Part shown: piece by piece, positions 55,706-63,942 of the stretch
Numbering within the stretch: position 1 is the stretch's first letter
Layout of the letters: each line of letters opens with the position of its first letter
NCBI GenBank assembly: GCA_944325105.1
Contig: CALUYW010000002.1
Span: 105,120 to 169,119 of the forward strand
Reading direction: 5' to 3'
From: Candidatus Gastranaerophilales bacterium
Lineage (GTDB): Bacteria > Cyanobacteriota > Vampirovibrionia > Gastranaerophilales > Gastranaerophilaceae
DNA length: 64,000 nucleotides
Translations under genes and position numbers: made by a program
Notes under the pieces: model-generated
Told to the model about the DNA's origin: nothing
What the model saw: only the letters and a program-made list of their open reading frames with translations
The model's database searches: none

Positions 55706-55715
55706 AAAATACTTA

Positions 55716-55750
55716 CAAAAAACAGGGGTCAATTTTGACCCCTGTTTTTA
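55716..55750. terminator. bidirectional terminator between prepilin and alcohol dehydrogenase genes
   Basis: The inverted repeat aaaaacaggggtcaa / ttgacccctgttttt has a short loop and T runs on both strands. It separates two convergent genes. Confidence 0.85.
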
Positions 55751-55758
55751 TTTACTTT

Positions 55759-56976
55759 CTATGACATAGGTTTCATAGATTCTTTATATATCGTTTTAAC
55801 CCTTTCTTTTGTAGCCTCATTTGGAGCTATCGCAAGCAGACCGTCAAGCGATGGGGTTGTAAAGGCAAGATCTGTAAGCTTATCTACATCAGAGTCGCAA
55901 TATCCCATATCTCCAAGTTTTTCTTTAACGCCTATTTCAAAGAGCCATTTTTCCACACCAAGTGCCGCTTTTTGTGCATCGTTAGCATCTGCTTTTAAGT
56001 CAGGAACAATAGGTTCTAAAATATCAGCCAATGTCGCAGCTTTATCAGGGTAAATTGTTTTAATCACTGCAGGCAGTAATATTGCAAGTCCAAGACCATG
56101 AGAGAGGTCATGTTTTAGCGCACTTAGCGGGTGTTCAAGTGCGTGAGTGTAGTGCAAAAGACCATTATCAAAGCATATACCGCCCAACAATGCCGCATAC
56201 ATTAAGAAATATCTTGCTTCCATATCATCAGGATTTTTAAGGGCAAGAGGAAGATATTTTGCAACAAGTCTTATTGTTTCTTTTGCAAGAGAAATTGAAT
56301 ATGGAGAGGCAACTTTGCTTGTTGCAGCCTCTACAACGTGATTTATGGCATCAATTGAAGTATACATAGTTTGCTTAGGGCTTAATTTCACACAAACCAT
56401 AGGGTCATCTATCGAATATGACGGATAAATGCAATCGTATGCAATAGCAGGCTTAAAGTCTTTTTTAACAACCGTTGCTACAGCAAAGCGGTTTGCTTCA
56501 GTTCCCGTACCGTGGGTTAAATTAACTGCCACAACAGGCACTGCGCTATCGGGTGCAAATTTATATTCATAAAGTTCATCCGCTGTTTTATCCTGATATT
56601 TTTTATCCATTAAAACAGCAACACTTTTACCCGTATCAATAGGAGAACCGCCGCCTATTGCGATTACTGCTTTTGCACCAAAATCCAGTGCAATTTTTTT
56701 TGCTTCATCTATACCATCAGTTGTCGGGTTTGGAGTGACTTTATCATAGTTAACATACCCTATAGAATTTTCATTTAATGATTTTTCTATAACATCCCAA
56801 GCACCTGTTGCTTTATAAGCATTTTTGCCCGAGATAACAATAACCTTATCCACACCTTTTGTTTTTAAATCCTTTAGTATGTCGTCAATTTTGCGCATAG
56901 CGCCAACGCCAAAGTACACCTTAGCGCGCGAGATAATTTCTTTTACCTCGTTAATGTTAATGTCTTTTTCCCACAT
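55759..56976 (-). CDS. iron-containing alcohol dehydrogenase
   Basis: A 405-aa group III alcohol dehydrogenase, NAD(P)H-dependent. The nucleotide-binding AVIAIGGGSPIDTGKSVAVL, the aldehyde-site THGTGTEANRF, the metal region TMYTSIDAINHVVEAATS and the paired histidines in LLHYTHALEHPLSALKHDLSHG are all present. It most likely reduces an aldehyde to an alcohol in fermentation; butanol or ethanol dehydrogenase types are possible. AAGGAGTTA precedes the ATG. It is a single gene. Confidence 0.9.
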   Translation of the reverse strand: MWEKDININEVKEIISRAKVYFGVGAMRKIDDILKDLKTKGVDKVIVISGKNAYKATGAWDVIEKSLNENSIGYVNYDKVTPNPTTDGIDEAKKIALDFGAKAVIAIGGGSPIDTGKSVAVLMDKKYQDKTADELYEYKFAPDSAVPVVAVNLTHGTGTEANRFAVATVVKKDFKPAIAYDCIYPSYSIDDPMVCVKLSPKQTMYTSIDAINHVVEAATSKVASPYSISLAKETIRLVAKYLPLALKNPDDMEARYFLMYAALLGGICFDNGLLHYTHALEHPLSALKHDLSHGLGLAILLPAVIKTIYPDKAATLADILEPIVPDLKADANDAQKAALGVEKWLFEIGVKEKLGDMGYCDSDVDKLTDLAFTTPSLDGLLAIAPNEATKERVKTIYKESMKPMS

Positions 56977-57123
56977 AAATAACTCCTTTTTGTAAAATAT
57001 TTACAAGACAAGTATAGCATTTTTTTAAACTTTTGTAACAAAAATTTTATCGGCATTAATTTTCGTGTATAAAAAAATTATTCACGAGAGTATAAGTAAC
57101 ATAAATATTTTTAGGAAGTTGAA

Positions 57124-59760
57124 ATGAGAATACCAAGCATTAACATTGTCCGAAACTCTTCGGCCTTTTCGGGTAACAACAAGAATGAGAAGCTCAAACC
57201 CCAGACTATACCAAGCTTTAGATATAATCCGTTAATAAGCAGCGAACAGGCATTTTTTGATGACCTTGAAAAAAGAGCTCTGGACTGTAAAGAAAAGATT
57301 GCAGGACAAGAAAACCCTTACCAAAATGACCTAATATTGCAAAATCTAGAAAGAATAAGGCGCGAACAAGCTATTGACCCTTTTGCCGCAAGAGTTTTTA
57401 ACTTAAGAAGAAGTCAAGCAAAAACTCTGGATATGGAAAAAATCAGGTCTATAATTCTTCCTCCTGTTTTGTCAACGCAAATGCACTCATTTGAAGATTC
57501 CGATAAAAAATATATACTGGACAAATATCAAAAAGAAGCTATTGACGCTTTTGTATCAGGCAAAAATACCATAGTTACTGCACCAACAGGTACGGGCAAA
57601 ACACTTATTGCAGAATACGGCATAGAAGACGCGCTGAAAAAGGGCGAGCGAATAATATACCTTTCTCCGCTTAAAGCGCTTAGTAATGAAAAATTTATTA
57701 AATTTTCCGAATTATTTGGTAAATACGACTCAGAGGGAAGATTTTTGGACTCTGATAACGTAGGGATAATAACGGGAGATGTCACAATCAACCCTAATGC
57801 CAGATTGCTTGTTATGACAACAGAAATTTATCGCAACATGGTTAATATGTCCGACCCGGAGGGAACTGCTGAAATATTTAGAGATTTTTCTGGTGTTATT
57901 TATGATGAATTTCACTACCTCAAAGACCCTGACAGAGGAACTGTCTGGGAAGAATCAGTAATGCAAACTCCAAAACATATGCGCCAGATGATGTTATCGG
58001 CTACCGCTTCTAACGCGTCTGAAATATCAAAATGGCTTGATAAAGTAAGCCCCAATAACGGCACAAAGCTTGTCGATGTACCCGAAGATGAAAGATACGT
58101 ACCTCTTAAAGAATATGTATTTGGCTACAGACCTAATCATGGATACACCATAGAGCCTCTTTACTCAAGAAAAATTGACCTCAATTACCTGCAAGATTTA
58201 AAAGGTGATAGAGTAAAAGAAACAATAGGAGAGCTTGAAAGACTTTATGAGGGACAAAATTATATTGATATTTTAAAACAATACTCTGATGAAAAAGGCA
58301 TAATTGATGCGGACGAATTTTCTAATGCTTTGACTTCACAAAAAGGAGTAAAGCATGAAAAAGCTCAGCAAATTGCCTATGTTCTCTCAAATCCGGAAAA
58401 AAGGCAAAGAAGAGATGTTAAACTCAACTACGCACCGAAAAACCCGCCAATCCCTCCGCTTGTCAAACTGCTTAATGATAAAGATAAAACCCCGGCACTT
58501 TTTTTCTTGTTTTCTAAAAAGAAATGCAAAAAAGCACTGGACGAAACATCATCCAAACTTGGAACACTACTTACTCCCGAACAGTCAAAAAGAGTGCTCG
58601 ACATAGTACAAGAGGCAAACCAAAAAGATATTTATCTTGGAGATGATTTTGAAAGCGAATACCTGCCAAAACTTTTAATGGGTTATGCGGTACACCATGC
58701 CGGTATGCTGCCAGCGTACAAAAGTCTTGTGGAAAAACTCTCAAGAGAAGGGCTCGTAAAGGCTTGTTTTGCAACAGAAACACTGCTTGCGGGAATTAAC
58801 ATGCCTTTCAAAACAACCGTTATAACTTCTATTGAAAAATTTGACGGAAGAAAAATGATTGAAATTCCTCCCACAACATATAAACAAGGCTCGGGAAGAG
58901 CAGGAAGAAGGGGGATAGACGATTTGGGCAATGTAATTGTATGTCCAAGGTCTGATAGAGAACTTAGCAAATTTAAAACAGTAATTGAATCTGACGATAC
59001 AAAAATTTCAAGCTCGTTTAATCTGTCGTATGCTACTCTTGTACAGGATACAACATTAAACAATCTTGATGAATTCTTAAAAGACAGCTTCTTTGCATAT
59101 CAGGCAGGCTCAACTCAAAAAATTAAAAAAGAAGCGAGAAGGAAAGTTTCTTATCTCAAAGATAAAGGCTATATGTACTATGAAAACGGTAAAAACTATC
59201 TTACTAAAAAGGGTGAGATGGCAAAAACCGTATATGGAATAAATCAGATATTATTCTGCGAATTATTGTCAAACCCTCAGTACACCCAAGACCTCACACC
59301 CGAAGAACTTGCGGCCCTTATGGTAATGTTTGCCGATGTTAAAGATGATAAACCGAGAGATACATTTGAAGACGATTTAGCGGATGTAGCTCAAAAGTTG
59401 AGTCCTGCAATAGATTTAGCCAAACAAATAAGAAAAGAACAATCCGAAAAGAAAATCGATGAAGAAATAAAGATGAGCACAAATCTTGTACCCGCTATTT
59501 TAAGTTTTGCATACACACCAAATGATAACGATGAAATATGCCTTCAACAGTGGCAGGAAATATTTAGCGATTTAAAATCAAAATACATAATAATGCATGA
59601 AGGCGACCTTATGAGGGTATTTAACGGCACAATCGACCTGTTAAGAACAGTAGCTGAAGTCACCGACGACCCGACACTGGAGAGAAAGGCAAATGAAGCC
59701 ATTAAATGCTTGAAAAAACCACCAATAACAGACATTTTAAAATACGAATTGGATGTATAA
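57124..59760 (+). CDS. Ski2-like superfamily 2 helicase with N-terminal F-x-G tag
   Basis: An 878-aa helicase. Walker A is VTAPTGTGKTLIAE (near residue 157) and motif II is YDEFHYLKD (DEFH, near 261). SATASNASEI forms motif III, and the C-terminal QGSGRAGRRGID (motif VI, near 590) follows. A long helical C-terminal region follows, as in Ski2/Mtr4-type RNA helicases and Hel308. The N-terminus MRIPSINIVRNSSAFSGNNK carries the tag shared with the glycosidases; no signal peptide is present. AGGAAGTTG precedes the ATG. It is likely involved in RNA handling; DNA repair is an alternative. Confidence 0.87.
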   Translation: MRIPSINIVRNSSAFSGNNKNEKLKPQTIPSFRYNPLISSEQAFFDDLEKRALDCKEKIAGQENPYQNDLILQNLERIRREQAIDPFAARVFNLRRSQAKTLDMEKIRSIILPPVLSTQMHSFEDSDKKYILDKYQKEAIDAFVSGKNTIVTAPTGTGKTLIAEYGIEDALKKGERIIYLSPLKALSNEKFIKFSELFGKYDSEGRFLDSDNVGIITGDVTINPNARLLVMTTEIYRNMVNMSDPEGTAEIFRDFSGVIYDEFHYLKDPDRGTVWEESVMQTPKHMRQMMLSATASNASEISKWLDKVSPNNGTKLVDVPEDERYVPLKEYVFGYRPNHGYTIEPLYSRKIDLNYLQDLKGDRVKETIGELERLYEGQNYIDILKQYSDEKGIIDADEFSNALTSQKGVKHEKAQQIAYVLSNPEKRQRRDVKLNYAPKNPPIPPLVKLLNDKDKTPALFFLFSKKKCKKALDETSSKLGTLLTPEQSKRVLDIVQEANQKDIYLGDDFESEYLPKLLMGYAVHHAGMLPAYKSLVEKLSREGLVKACFATETLLAGINMPFKTTVITSIEKFDGRKMIEIPPTTYKQGSGRAGRRGIDDLGNVIVCPRSDRELSKFKTVIESDDTKISSSFNLSYATLVQDTTLNNLDEFLKDSFFAYQAGSTQKIKKEARRKVSYLKDKGYMYYENGKNYLTKKGEMAKTVYGINQILFCELLSNPQYTQDLTPEELAALMVMFADVKDDKPRDTFEDDLADVAQKLSPAIDLAKQIRKEQSEKKIDEEIKMSTNLVPAILSFAYTPNDNDEICLQQWQEIFSDLKSKYIIMHEGDLMRVFNGTIDLLRTVAEVTDDPTLERKANEAIKCLKKPPITDILKYELDV

Positions 59761-59762
59761 GA

Positions 59763-59793
59763 GAAAAAACTCCCGATTTCTCGGGAGTTTTTA
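59763..59793. terminator. bidirectional terminator between helicase and ferritin genes
   Basis: The inverted repeat aaaaaactcccga / tcgggagttttt has a short loop and lies between convergent genes. Confidence 0.85.
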
Positions 59794-59800
59794 TTTAAAC

Positions 59801-60310
59801 TTAAGCTATAACAGGAGCAACAAAAGTCCTTGTTGCAAGTTCTCTATCAAGGAGCAAAAGTGCTCTCGGGTCATTTTGAGCAAGTTTTAAATTGCCTAAA
59901 ACATTTGAAACATTTGCTTCTTCTTCAACCTGTTCTTTTATGTACCATTGAAGAAGAGAAATTGCGGCTCTGTCTTTAACTTCTTCAGCTACTGAAGTTA
60001 GTTCATTAATCAGGCTTGTTACATATTCTTCATGTTCTAAAACTTTTTCAAATACGTTTAGAGGTGAATTCCAGCTATCCTCGGGCTTATCTACGCTCAT
60101 TAGAGTAACCTTGCCGCCGCGCTCTAAAACGTAATTGTACATGCCCATAGCATGAGCCAGCTCTTCTTGTACTTGAACTGCCATCCAGTTAGCAAACCCG
60201 TCAAGATTCATATCTTTAAAATAAGTCTGCATAGCAAGGTACAAATAAGCACTGTAGAGCTCTTTGTTTATTTGCACGCAAAAAGCATGTTCCAACTTTT
60301 CATTAATCAT
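59801..60310 (-). CDS. ferritin
   Basis: A 169-aa bacterial non-haem ferritin storing iron as ferric mineral and protecting against peroxide. Four-helix features are visible: LEHAFCVQINKELYSAYLYL, the ferroxidase residues in VQVQEELAHAMGMYNYV, HEEYVTSLINELTSVA and LLQWYIKEQVEEEANV. A GGAGG site precedes the ATG. It is a single gene ending at the shared terminator. No iron-box operator was recognised. Confidence 0.93.
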   Translation of the reverse strand: MINEKLEHAFCVQINKELYSAYLYLAMQTYFKDMNLDGFANWMAVQVQEELAHAMGMYNYVLERGGKVTLMSVDKPEDSWNSPLNVFEKVLEHEEYVTSLINELTSVAEEVKDRAAISLLQWYIKEQVEEEANVSNVLGNLKLAQNDPRALLLLDRELATRTFVAPVIA

Positions 60311-60452
60311 TTTTCATCCTCCAAAATAATTTTTGCAATTAGTATTTTAGCACAAATTTTAAATGATACCTTAGCATAAAAACCATAAACATTGCAAAAT
60401 AAGACTATCAAAGCTATATTAATACAAAAGACCATTTTGAAAGACACGCAAA

Positions 60453-61028
60453 ATGTTTGAAACACTCGATGAAGCAAGGGAAGCTTGCAAAAACTGTACA
60501 AAGTGCAAACTGTATAAAACAAGGACAAACACGGTCTTTGGAGAGGGCGTTGTAAACAATAAAATAATTCTTATAGGAGAGGCTCCGGGATTTTGGGAAG
60601 ATAAACAGGGCAAACCTTTTGTAGGCAAAGCAGGAATACTTTTGGATAAAATACTTGCCAGTGTTGGTTTTTCGCGTGATAAAAATATTTACATCTGTAA
60701 TACCATAAAATGCCGACCACCAGAAAACCGTGACCCAGAGGAGGATGAAAAAGAGGCTTGCAGAGAGTATTTAGATACTCAAATTAATATCATGCGCCCA
60801 AAAATCATTCTCATTTGCGGCAGAGTGGCACTTGAGAGTATGTTTAACAAAAAAATGAGTATAACCCGCGTTCGCGGTCAGTGGTTTGACGGCCCGTACG
60901 GGTCAAAGATGATGCCGATTTTTCACCCGTCATATCTTCTAAGAAATGACTCAAGAGAAAAAGGCAGCCCAAAGTGGCTTATGTGGCAAGATATTAAAGA
61001 AGTAAAAAGGCTTTACGACACGCTTTAA
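60453..61028 (+). CDS. family 4 uracil-DNA glycosylase
   Basis: A 191-aa DNA-repair glycosylase that removes uracil, with a 4Fe-4S cluster. Cluster cysteines are in CKNCTKCKLYK at the start and in NTIKCRPPENRDP and KEACREYL. The active-site motif is IGEAPGFWEDKQGKPFVG and the second catalytic motif FHPSYLLRND. Length fits family 4. It is convergent with the EamA gene, with a 4-bp overlap at the stops. Confidence 0.92.
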   Translation: MFETLDEAREACKNCTKCKLYKTRTNTVFGEGVVNNKIILIGEAPGFWEDKQGKPFVGKAGILLDKILASVGFSRDKNIYICNTIKCRPPENRDPEEDEKEACREYLDTQINIMRPKIILICGRVALESMFNKKMSITRVRGQWFDGPYGSKMMPIFHPSYLLRNDSREKGSPKWLMWQDIKEVKRLYDTL

Positions 61029-61891
61029 AATAAAATCACAACCGCTGCGCCAAAAACCATAATAGACGCCCCAATGAGCTTTTTTAGAATATTTTTTTCC
61101 TTAAAATATTTCCAGCCTAAAACCACACTTACAAGAGATGAAAGTTGAAAAAGCGCAAGCGCATATGAGACATTTATGTGCTCAAAAACGATATTTGTTG
61201 AAAACTGCATCAAAAACATTGAAAAACTCAAAAGCAAAAAGTAAAGCGGGTATCTTTTTGTGCTCAGATAAAACTCTTCCTTGATTTTATTTTTAGTAAA
61301 AAGCATTAACACAAAAGAAAAAACAGCACTTGAAACACACCAGAGAATAAAAGACACCAAAACATCAGACATTACAATTATCTTTTTTATAAAAACAGCC
61401 TCAAGAGCGGTTAAAATAAGGGCAAAAATCCTGTATCTTATGTCTTTTCTAAGAAAAATTCTAAAACTAAAACCCCCTGATACACTGTCAAAAACAAAAT
61501 AAGAGCCCAAAGCTATTAAAAATATGCCAAAAAGCCCCGCTAGGGAAGGTATTTCATGTAATATAAAAAATGCAAAAACTATACTTACGACAGACTTGTA
61601 GGAATTTATAGGCCCAAGGACAGAAAGCTCGCCGTATTTTATGGCTTCCGTTAAAAACCAATTGCCTAAAGCACCTATTAACCCTGAAATTAAAACGTAT
61701 TTCCAAAAAACAGGCTCAAAGGCAGACCAGTCAACAAAAATAGCAGGGAATATTACAAAAATGCTAAGTAAAAAATAAGAAAAGAAACTTATCCACAAAG
61801 GCTTAAAACCCCTTAAAGAAAGCTTCTTTTGAACTACATTAGAGTATGGGTTTGATAAAATTCTTACAACAAGCGCCAATATTCCTGTCAT
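61025..61891 (-). CDS. EamA/DMT-family transporter
   Basis: An inner-membrane protein of about 288 residues with ten hydrophobic segments, in two halves of five. LGPINSYKSVVSIVFAFFIL and FQLSSLVSVVLGWKYFKEKN are typical EamA repeats. Such transporters export amino acids, nucleotides or other metabolites; the substrate is unknown. The ATG at 61891 is chosen because TACAAT stands exactly six bases before it, suggesting a leaderless message; an in-frame TTG at 61909 lies within the promoter. Confidence 0.85.
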   Translation of the reverse strand: MTGILALVVRILSNPYSNVVQKKLSLRGFKPLWISFFSYFLLSIFVIFPAIFVDWSAFEPVFWKYVLISGLIGALGNWFLTEAIKYGELSVLGPINSYKSVVSIVFAFFILHEIPSLAGLFGIFLIALGSYFVFDSVSGGFSFRIFLRKDIRYRIFALILTALEAVFIKKIIVMSDVLVSFILWCVSSAVFSFVLMLFTKNKIKEEFYLSTKRYPLYFLLLSFSMFLMQFSTNIVFEHINVSYALALFQLSSLVSVVLGWKYFKEKNILKKLIGASIMVFGAAVVILF

Positions 61892-61933
61892 TTTTTTATT
61901 GTAAGGCAAAAATAATCATTTTATAATTAAACT
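61892..61933. promoter_or_regulatory. overlapping divergent leaderless promoters (EamA gene / exonuclease gene)
   Basis: Plus strand: TTGTAA at 61899-61904, a 17-base spacer, TATAAT at 61922-61927, six bases, then ATG 61934. Minus strand: TACAAT at 61903-61898, six bases, then ATG 61891. The EamA -10 box coincides with the exonuclease -35 box, so the two promoters probably compete. Confidence 0.65.
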
Positions 61934-62524
61934 ATGCAGCTCAATTTATCTTTTAGAGAAAATATTAAAATTCCAAAACCGCCCGCGCCAAAAAAGCCCA
62001 AAGGCAAGGTGGTTGATATTATGCCGAGTGACTTTTGTGTTGTTGATATTGAGACAACAGGCTTTAGCATGGGCTATGATGAGATTATAGAAATCAGCGC
62101 CATAAGAGTAAGAGGACTCAAAAGAGTGGCTGATTTTTCCATGCTTATTAAACCAAAACGCGCCCCAAACAGCTTTATTGTAAATTTAACAGGCATTAGC
62201 CCAAGCATGCTAAACAATCAACCCGACATAAAAACAGTGCTCAAAAGCTTTAGAGAATTTGTACAAAATGACATTATTGTCGGGCACAACGTGAAGTTTG
62301 ATGCGAATTTTTTACACAGAGAGATGAAAACAAACTTTGATGAAAATCTCTCAAACGACCTTGTAGACACAGTTACACTGGCTAAGAGAACATACAAACT
62401 TGAAAGCTATAAGCTCTCAAACATTGCAAAACACTTGAATATCGATACAAAAGGCGCTCACAGAGGACTAAAAGACTGCGAGATGACATATCTTATATAT
62501 TTGGATATGAAAAACAGGGTTTAA
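61934..62524 (+). CDS. DnaQ-like 3'-5' exonuclease
   Basis: A 196-aa DEDDh exonuclease resembling the DNA polymerase III epsilon proofreading domain. The motifs are FCVVDIETTGFS (D and E), VGHNVKFDANFLHRE (D) and KGAHRGLKDCEMT (H and D). A basic, proline-rich N-terminus of 30 residues precedes the domain. Functions could be proofreading, repair or RNA trimming. A leaderless TATAAT-N6-ATG start is present. It is convergent with the protease gene, overlapping by 4 bp. Confidence 0.88.
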   Translation: MQLNLSFRENIKIPKPPAPKKPKGKVVDIMPSDFCVVDIETTGFSMGYDEIIEISAIRVRGLKRVADFSMLIKPKRAPNSFIVNLTGISPSMLNNQPDIKTVLKSFREFVQNDIIVGHNVKFDANFLHREMKTNFDENLSNDLVDTVTLAKRTYKLESYKLSNIAKHLNIDTKGAHRGLKDCEMTYLIYLDMKNRV

Positions 62525-63482
62525 TTTTTTTGTTCTTGTTTTAACTTTTCTTCAAGAGCTTTTTGTTCTTCTTTAAGTCTTTTTTGTTTGGCTTTTTCAA
62601 TACTCTTGAGGGCTTTTTGCTCTTGTTTAAGCTCTTTTTCTTTTAGTTTTTCCTGCTTTTTGTAGTAAGCCTTTTGATATTTTTCGTATTTCTTTTTTCT
62701 TTTTTCTTCAAGTTTAGAAAATTTCTTCTGATGAGAGATTAATTTTTCGGGGTTTTCTTTTCTTTCTTCAAGTATATCCTCATAATAGCTCATAAATACG
62801 GCAAAACTCTCTGTGTCATAGCCCTCTTCAATATATTTAGGATAGGTGTGGGCTATGTAGTCATAGACATAGACGGTTCTTTTTTCTCCCGACGGATGGG
62901 TGGAAAAAAGTCTAAATAGGCCTCATCGTTGATTTTTTCTAAAACAGATACCATTGCAAGGGGGTTATAACCTGCCCCCACAAGCAAATCCACCGCCGTA
63001 GCGTCAGCCTCGTATTCTTCTGACCTTGACCACTTTCTAAAAGAAAGTTTATACAAAAGTGCCGCAGGCAAAGCGACAATGGGGACTTCTCTAGCGACAT
63101 TTAATGAAATATTTGCAATGTTATTTACAACATTTATTTTGACCACATGAGAATTTACAATATGGCCCAATTCATGAGCTATAATGCCCGCAAGCTCTTC
63201 ATCGTTGTCACACAATCTTACAAGGGCGCTATAGACGACAATGTCTTTATACAAATTAGCATAAGCGTTTACTTTGCTTGTTTTTTTCAGTTTAAATCTT
63301 ACATTTGCCTCAATTTTATTCTTCTCAAGCAGCCTTTTGCCGATTTTGTTAATGCGCCCTGTCATAGTTTCGGGGTAGGTTTTTGATACTTTTGCTTTTT
63401 TAACAGGTGAAGTACTTGCCCCATAGGCGCACGGAGAGAGGAGAATTGAGAAAATAACCAAAAGAGAGAAGAGCTTTTTCAT
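62521..63482 (-). pseudogene. M48-family metalloprotease with one-base frameshift
   Basis: A secreted zinc protease. Signal peptide MKKLFSLLVIFSILLSPCAYG opens it, and the zinc motif IIAHELGHIVNSH and third ligand SEEYEADATAV are intact. In the first frame the protein runs off after EAYLDFF and stops 15 codons later at about 62854. The conserved continuation STHPSGEKRTVYVYDYIAH lies in the -1 frame, joined at a run of six A (62904-62909 on the plus strand, T in the coding strand). It runs on through MSYYEDILEERKENP into a Lys/Glu-rich tail ending at 62521. One missing T explains everything: gene decay, sequencing/assembly error or, less likely, programmed slippage. Joined length is about 320 residues. 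Confidence 0.8.
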
Positions 63483-63571
63483 ACCACCTGCAAAAAATAT
63501 TGTCAGGTTTAATTTTAACATTGTTGAGGGTTTTGCTCAAGGAGTTTATTCAAAGTCAAATTTAGAACAGA

Positions 63572-63600
63572 TTGAAAAATGATTAAAAGTTATTTATAAT
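63572..63600 (+). promoter_or_regulatory. promoter of the small-RNA candidate
   Basis: TTGAAA (63572-63577), a 17-base spacer and TATAAT (63595-63600). The transcript is expected to start near 63607. Confidence 0.7.
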
Positions 63601-63606
63601 ATAAGC

Positions 63607-63687
63607 ACAGGGTGATAGTTTAGCAGACTATCAAGAACTCTGTAGAGGTCTAACGGTTCTTATCTTTTAAGGTGAGAACCGTTTTTA
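63607..63687 (+). ncRNA. candidate small structured RNA ending in an intrinsic terminator
   Basis: An RNA of about 80 nt from a strong promoter. Its structure can be folded by eye: TGATAGT / ACTATCA (63613-63619 with 63627-63633) forms a 7-bp stem with a 7-base loop. The outer ACAG / CTGT (63607-63610 with 63640-63643) encloses it. AACGGTTCT / AGAACCGTT (63652-63660 with 63675-63683) is a 9-bp terminator hairpin followed by T5. No coding frame is convincing. It does not match tRNA, SRP RNA, 6S RNA or a riboswitch class that I know. It could be a trans-acting small RNA or an attenuator for the short frame that follows. Confidence 0.55.
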
Positions 63688-63689
63688 AT

Positions 63690-63872
63690 ATGGACAAAAT
63701 CAAAAAGATTAAAAATAAACTCAAATTGAAATCGCTCATATCGCCCCTTTCTAGTCGGAAACCAACCCGAGGTCTACAGTATAATTGGTGGTCAGTTTCC
63801 TATAAAAAAGAGCTCTTCTTTACCCTGTGCACAATTTACAATGTTCAAATTGATTGGTATGAAATATTATAG
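63690..63872 (+). CDS. doubtful small open frame after the RNA terminator
   Basis: A 60-codon frame starting MDKIKKIKNKLKLKSL, without a ribosome site and without a family. It lies between two terminators, so it could be a leader-controlled small protein. The codon pattern of the second half does not look like its neighbours. Non-coding structure is equally likely: ggaaac / gtttcc arms bracket 63756-63802. Confidence 0.15.
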   Translation: MDKIKKIKNKLKLKSLISPLSSRKPTRGLQYNWWSVSYKKELFFTLCTIYNVQIDWYEIL

Positions 63873-63895
63873 CAGTTTTTACACTTTTTTATAAC

Positions 63896-63925
63896 AAAAA
63901 GACCCCTTGATAGGAGTCTTTTTAT
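63896..63925. terminator. intrinsic terminator near the window end
   Basis: The inverted repeat aaaaagac / gtcttttt is extended by cc/gg after a mismatch, with a 6-base loop. It is active in either direction by appearance. Apart from the small-RNA unit, the uncertain short frame and this hairpin, nothing clear was seen between 63541 and 64000. Confidence 0.65.
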
Positions 63926-63942
63926 GGGGCGGATGGCGGGAA

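Noticed and set aside
62521..62793. Separate 90-aa lysine-rich coiled-coil gene
   Set aside because: Its frame continues upstream without a stop into the conserved C-terminal part of the M48 protease, so it is the protease tail after a frameshift.
62904..62909. Programmed -1 ribosomal frameshift in the protease gene
   Set aside because: The run of six T in the coding strand is not preceded by a proper slippery heptamer in the zero frame and no strong downstream structure was seen; a missing base is simpler.
63607..63687. Known riboswitch (preQ1, fluoride, glnA, guanidine types considered)
   Set aside because: None of the conserved cores that I remember is present, so it is listed only as an unclassified RNA.
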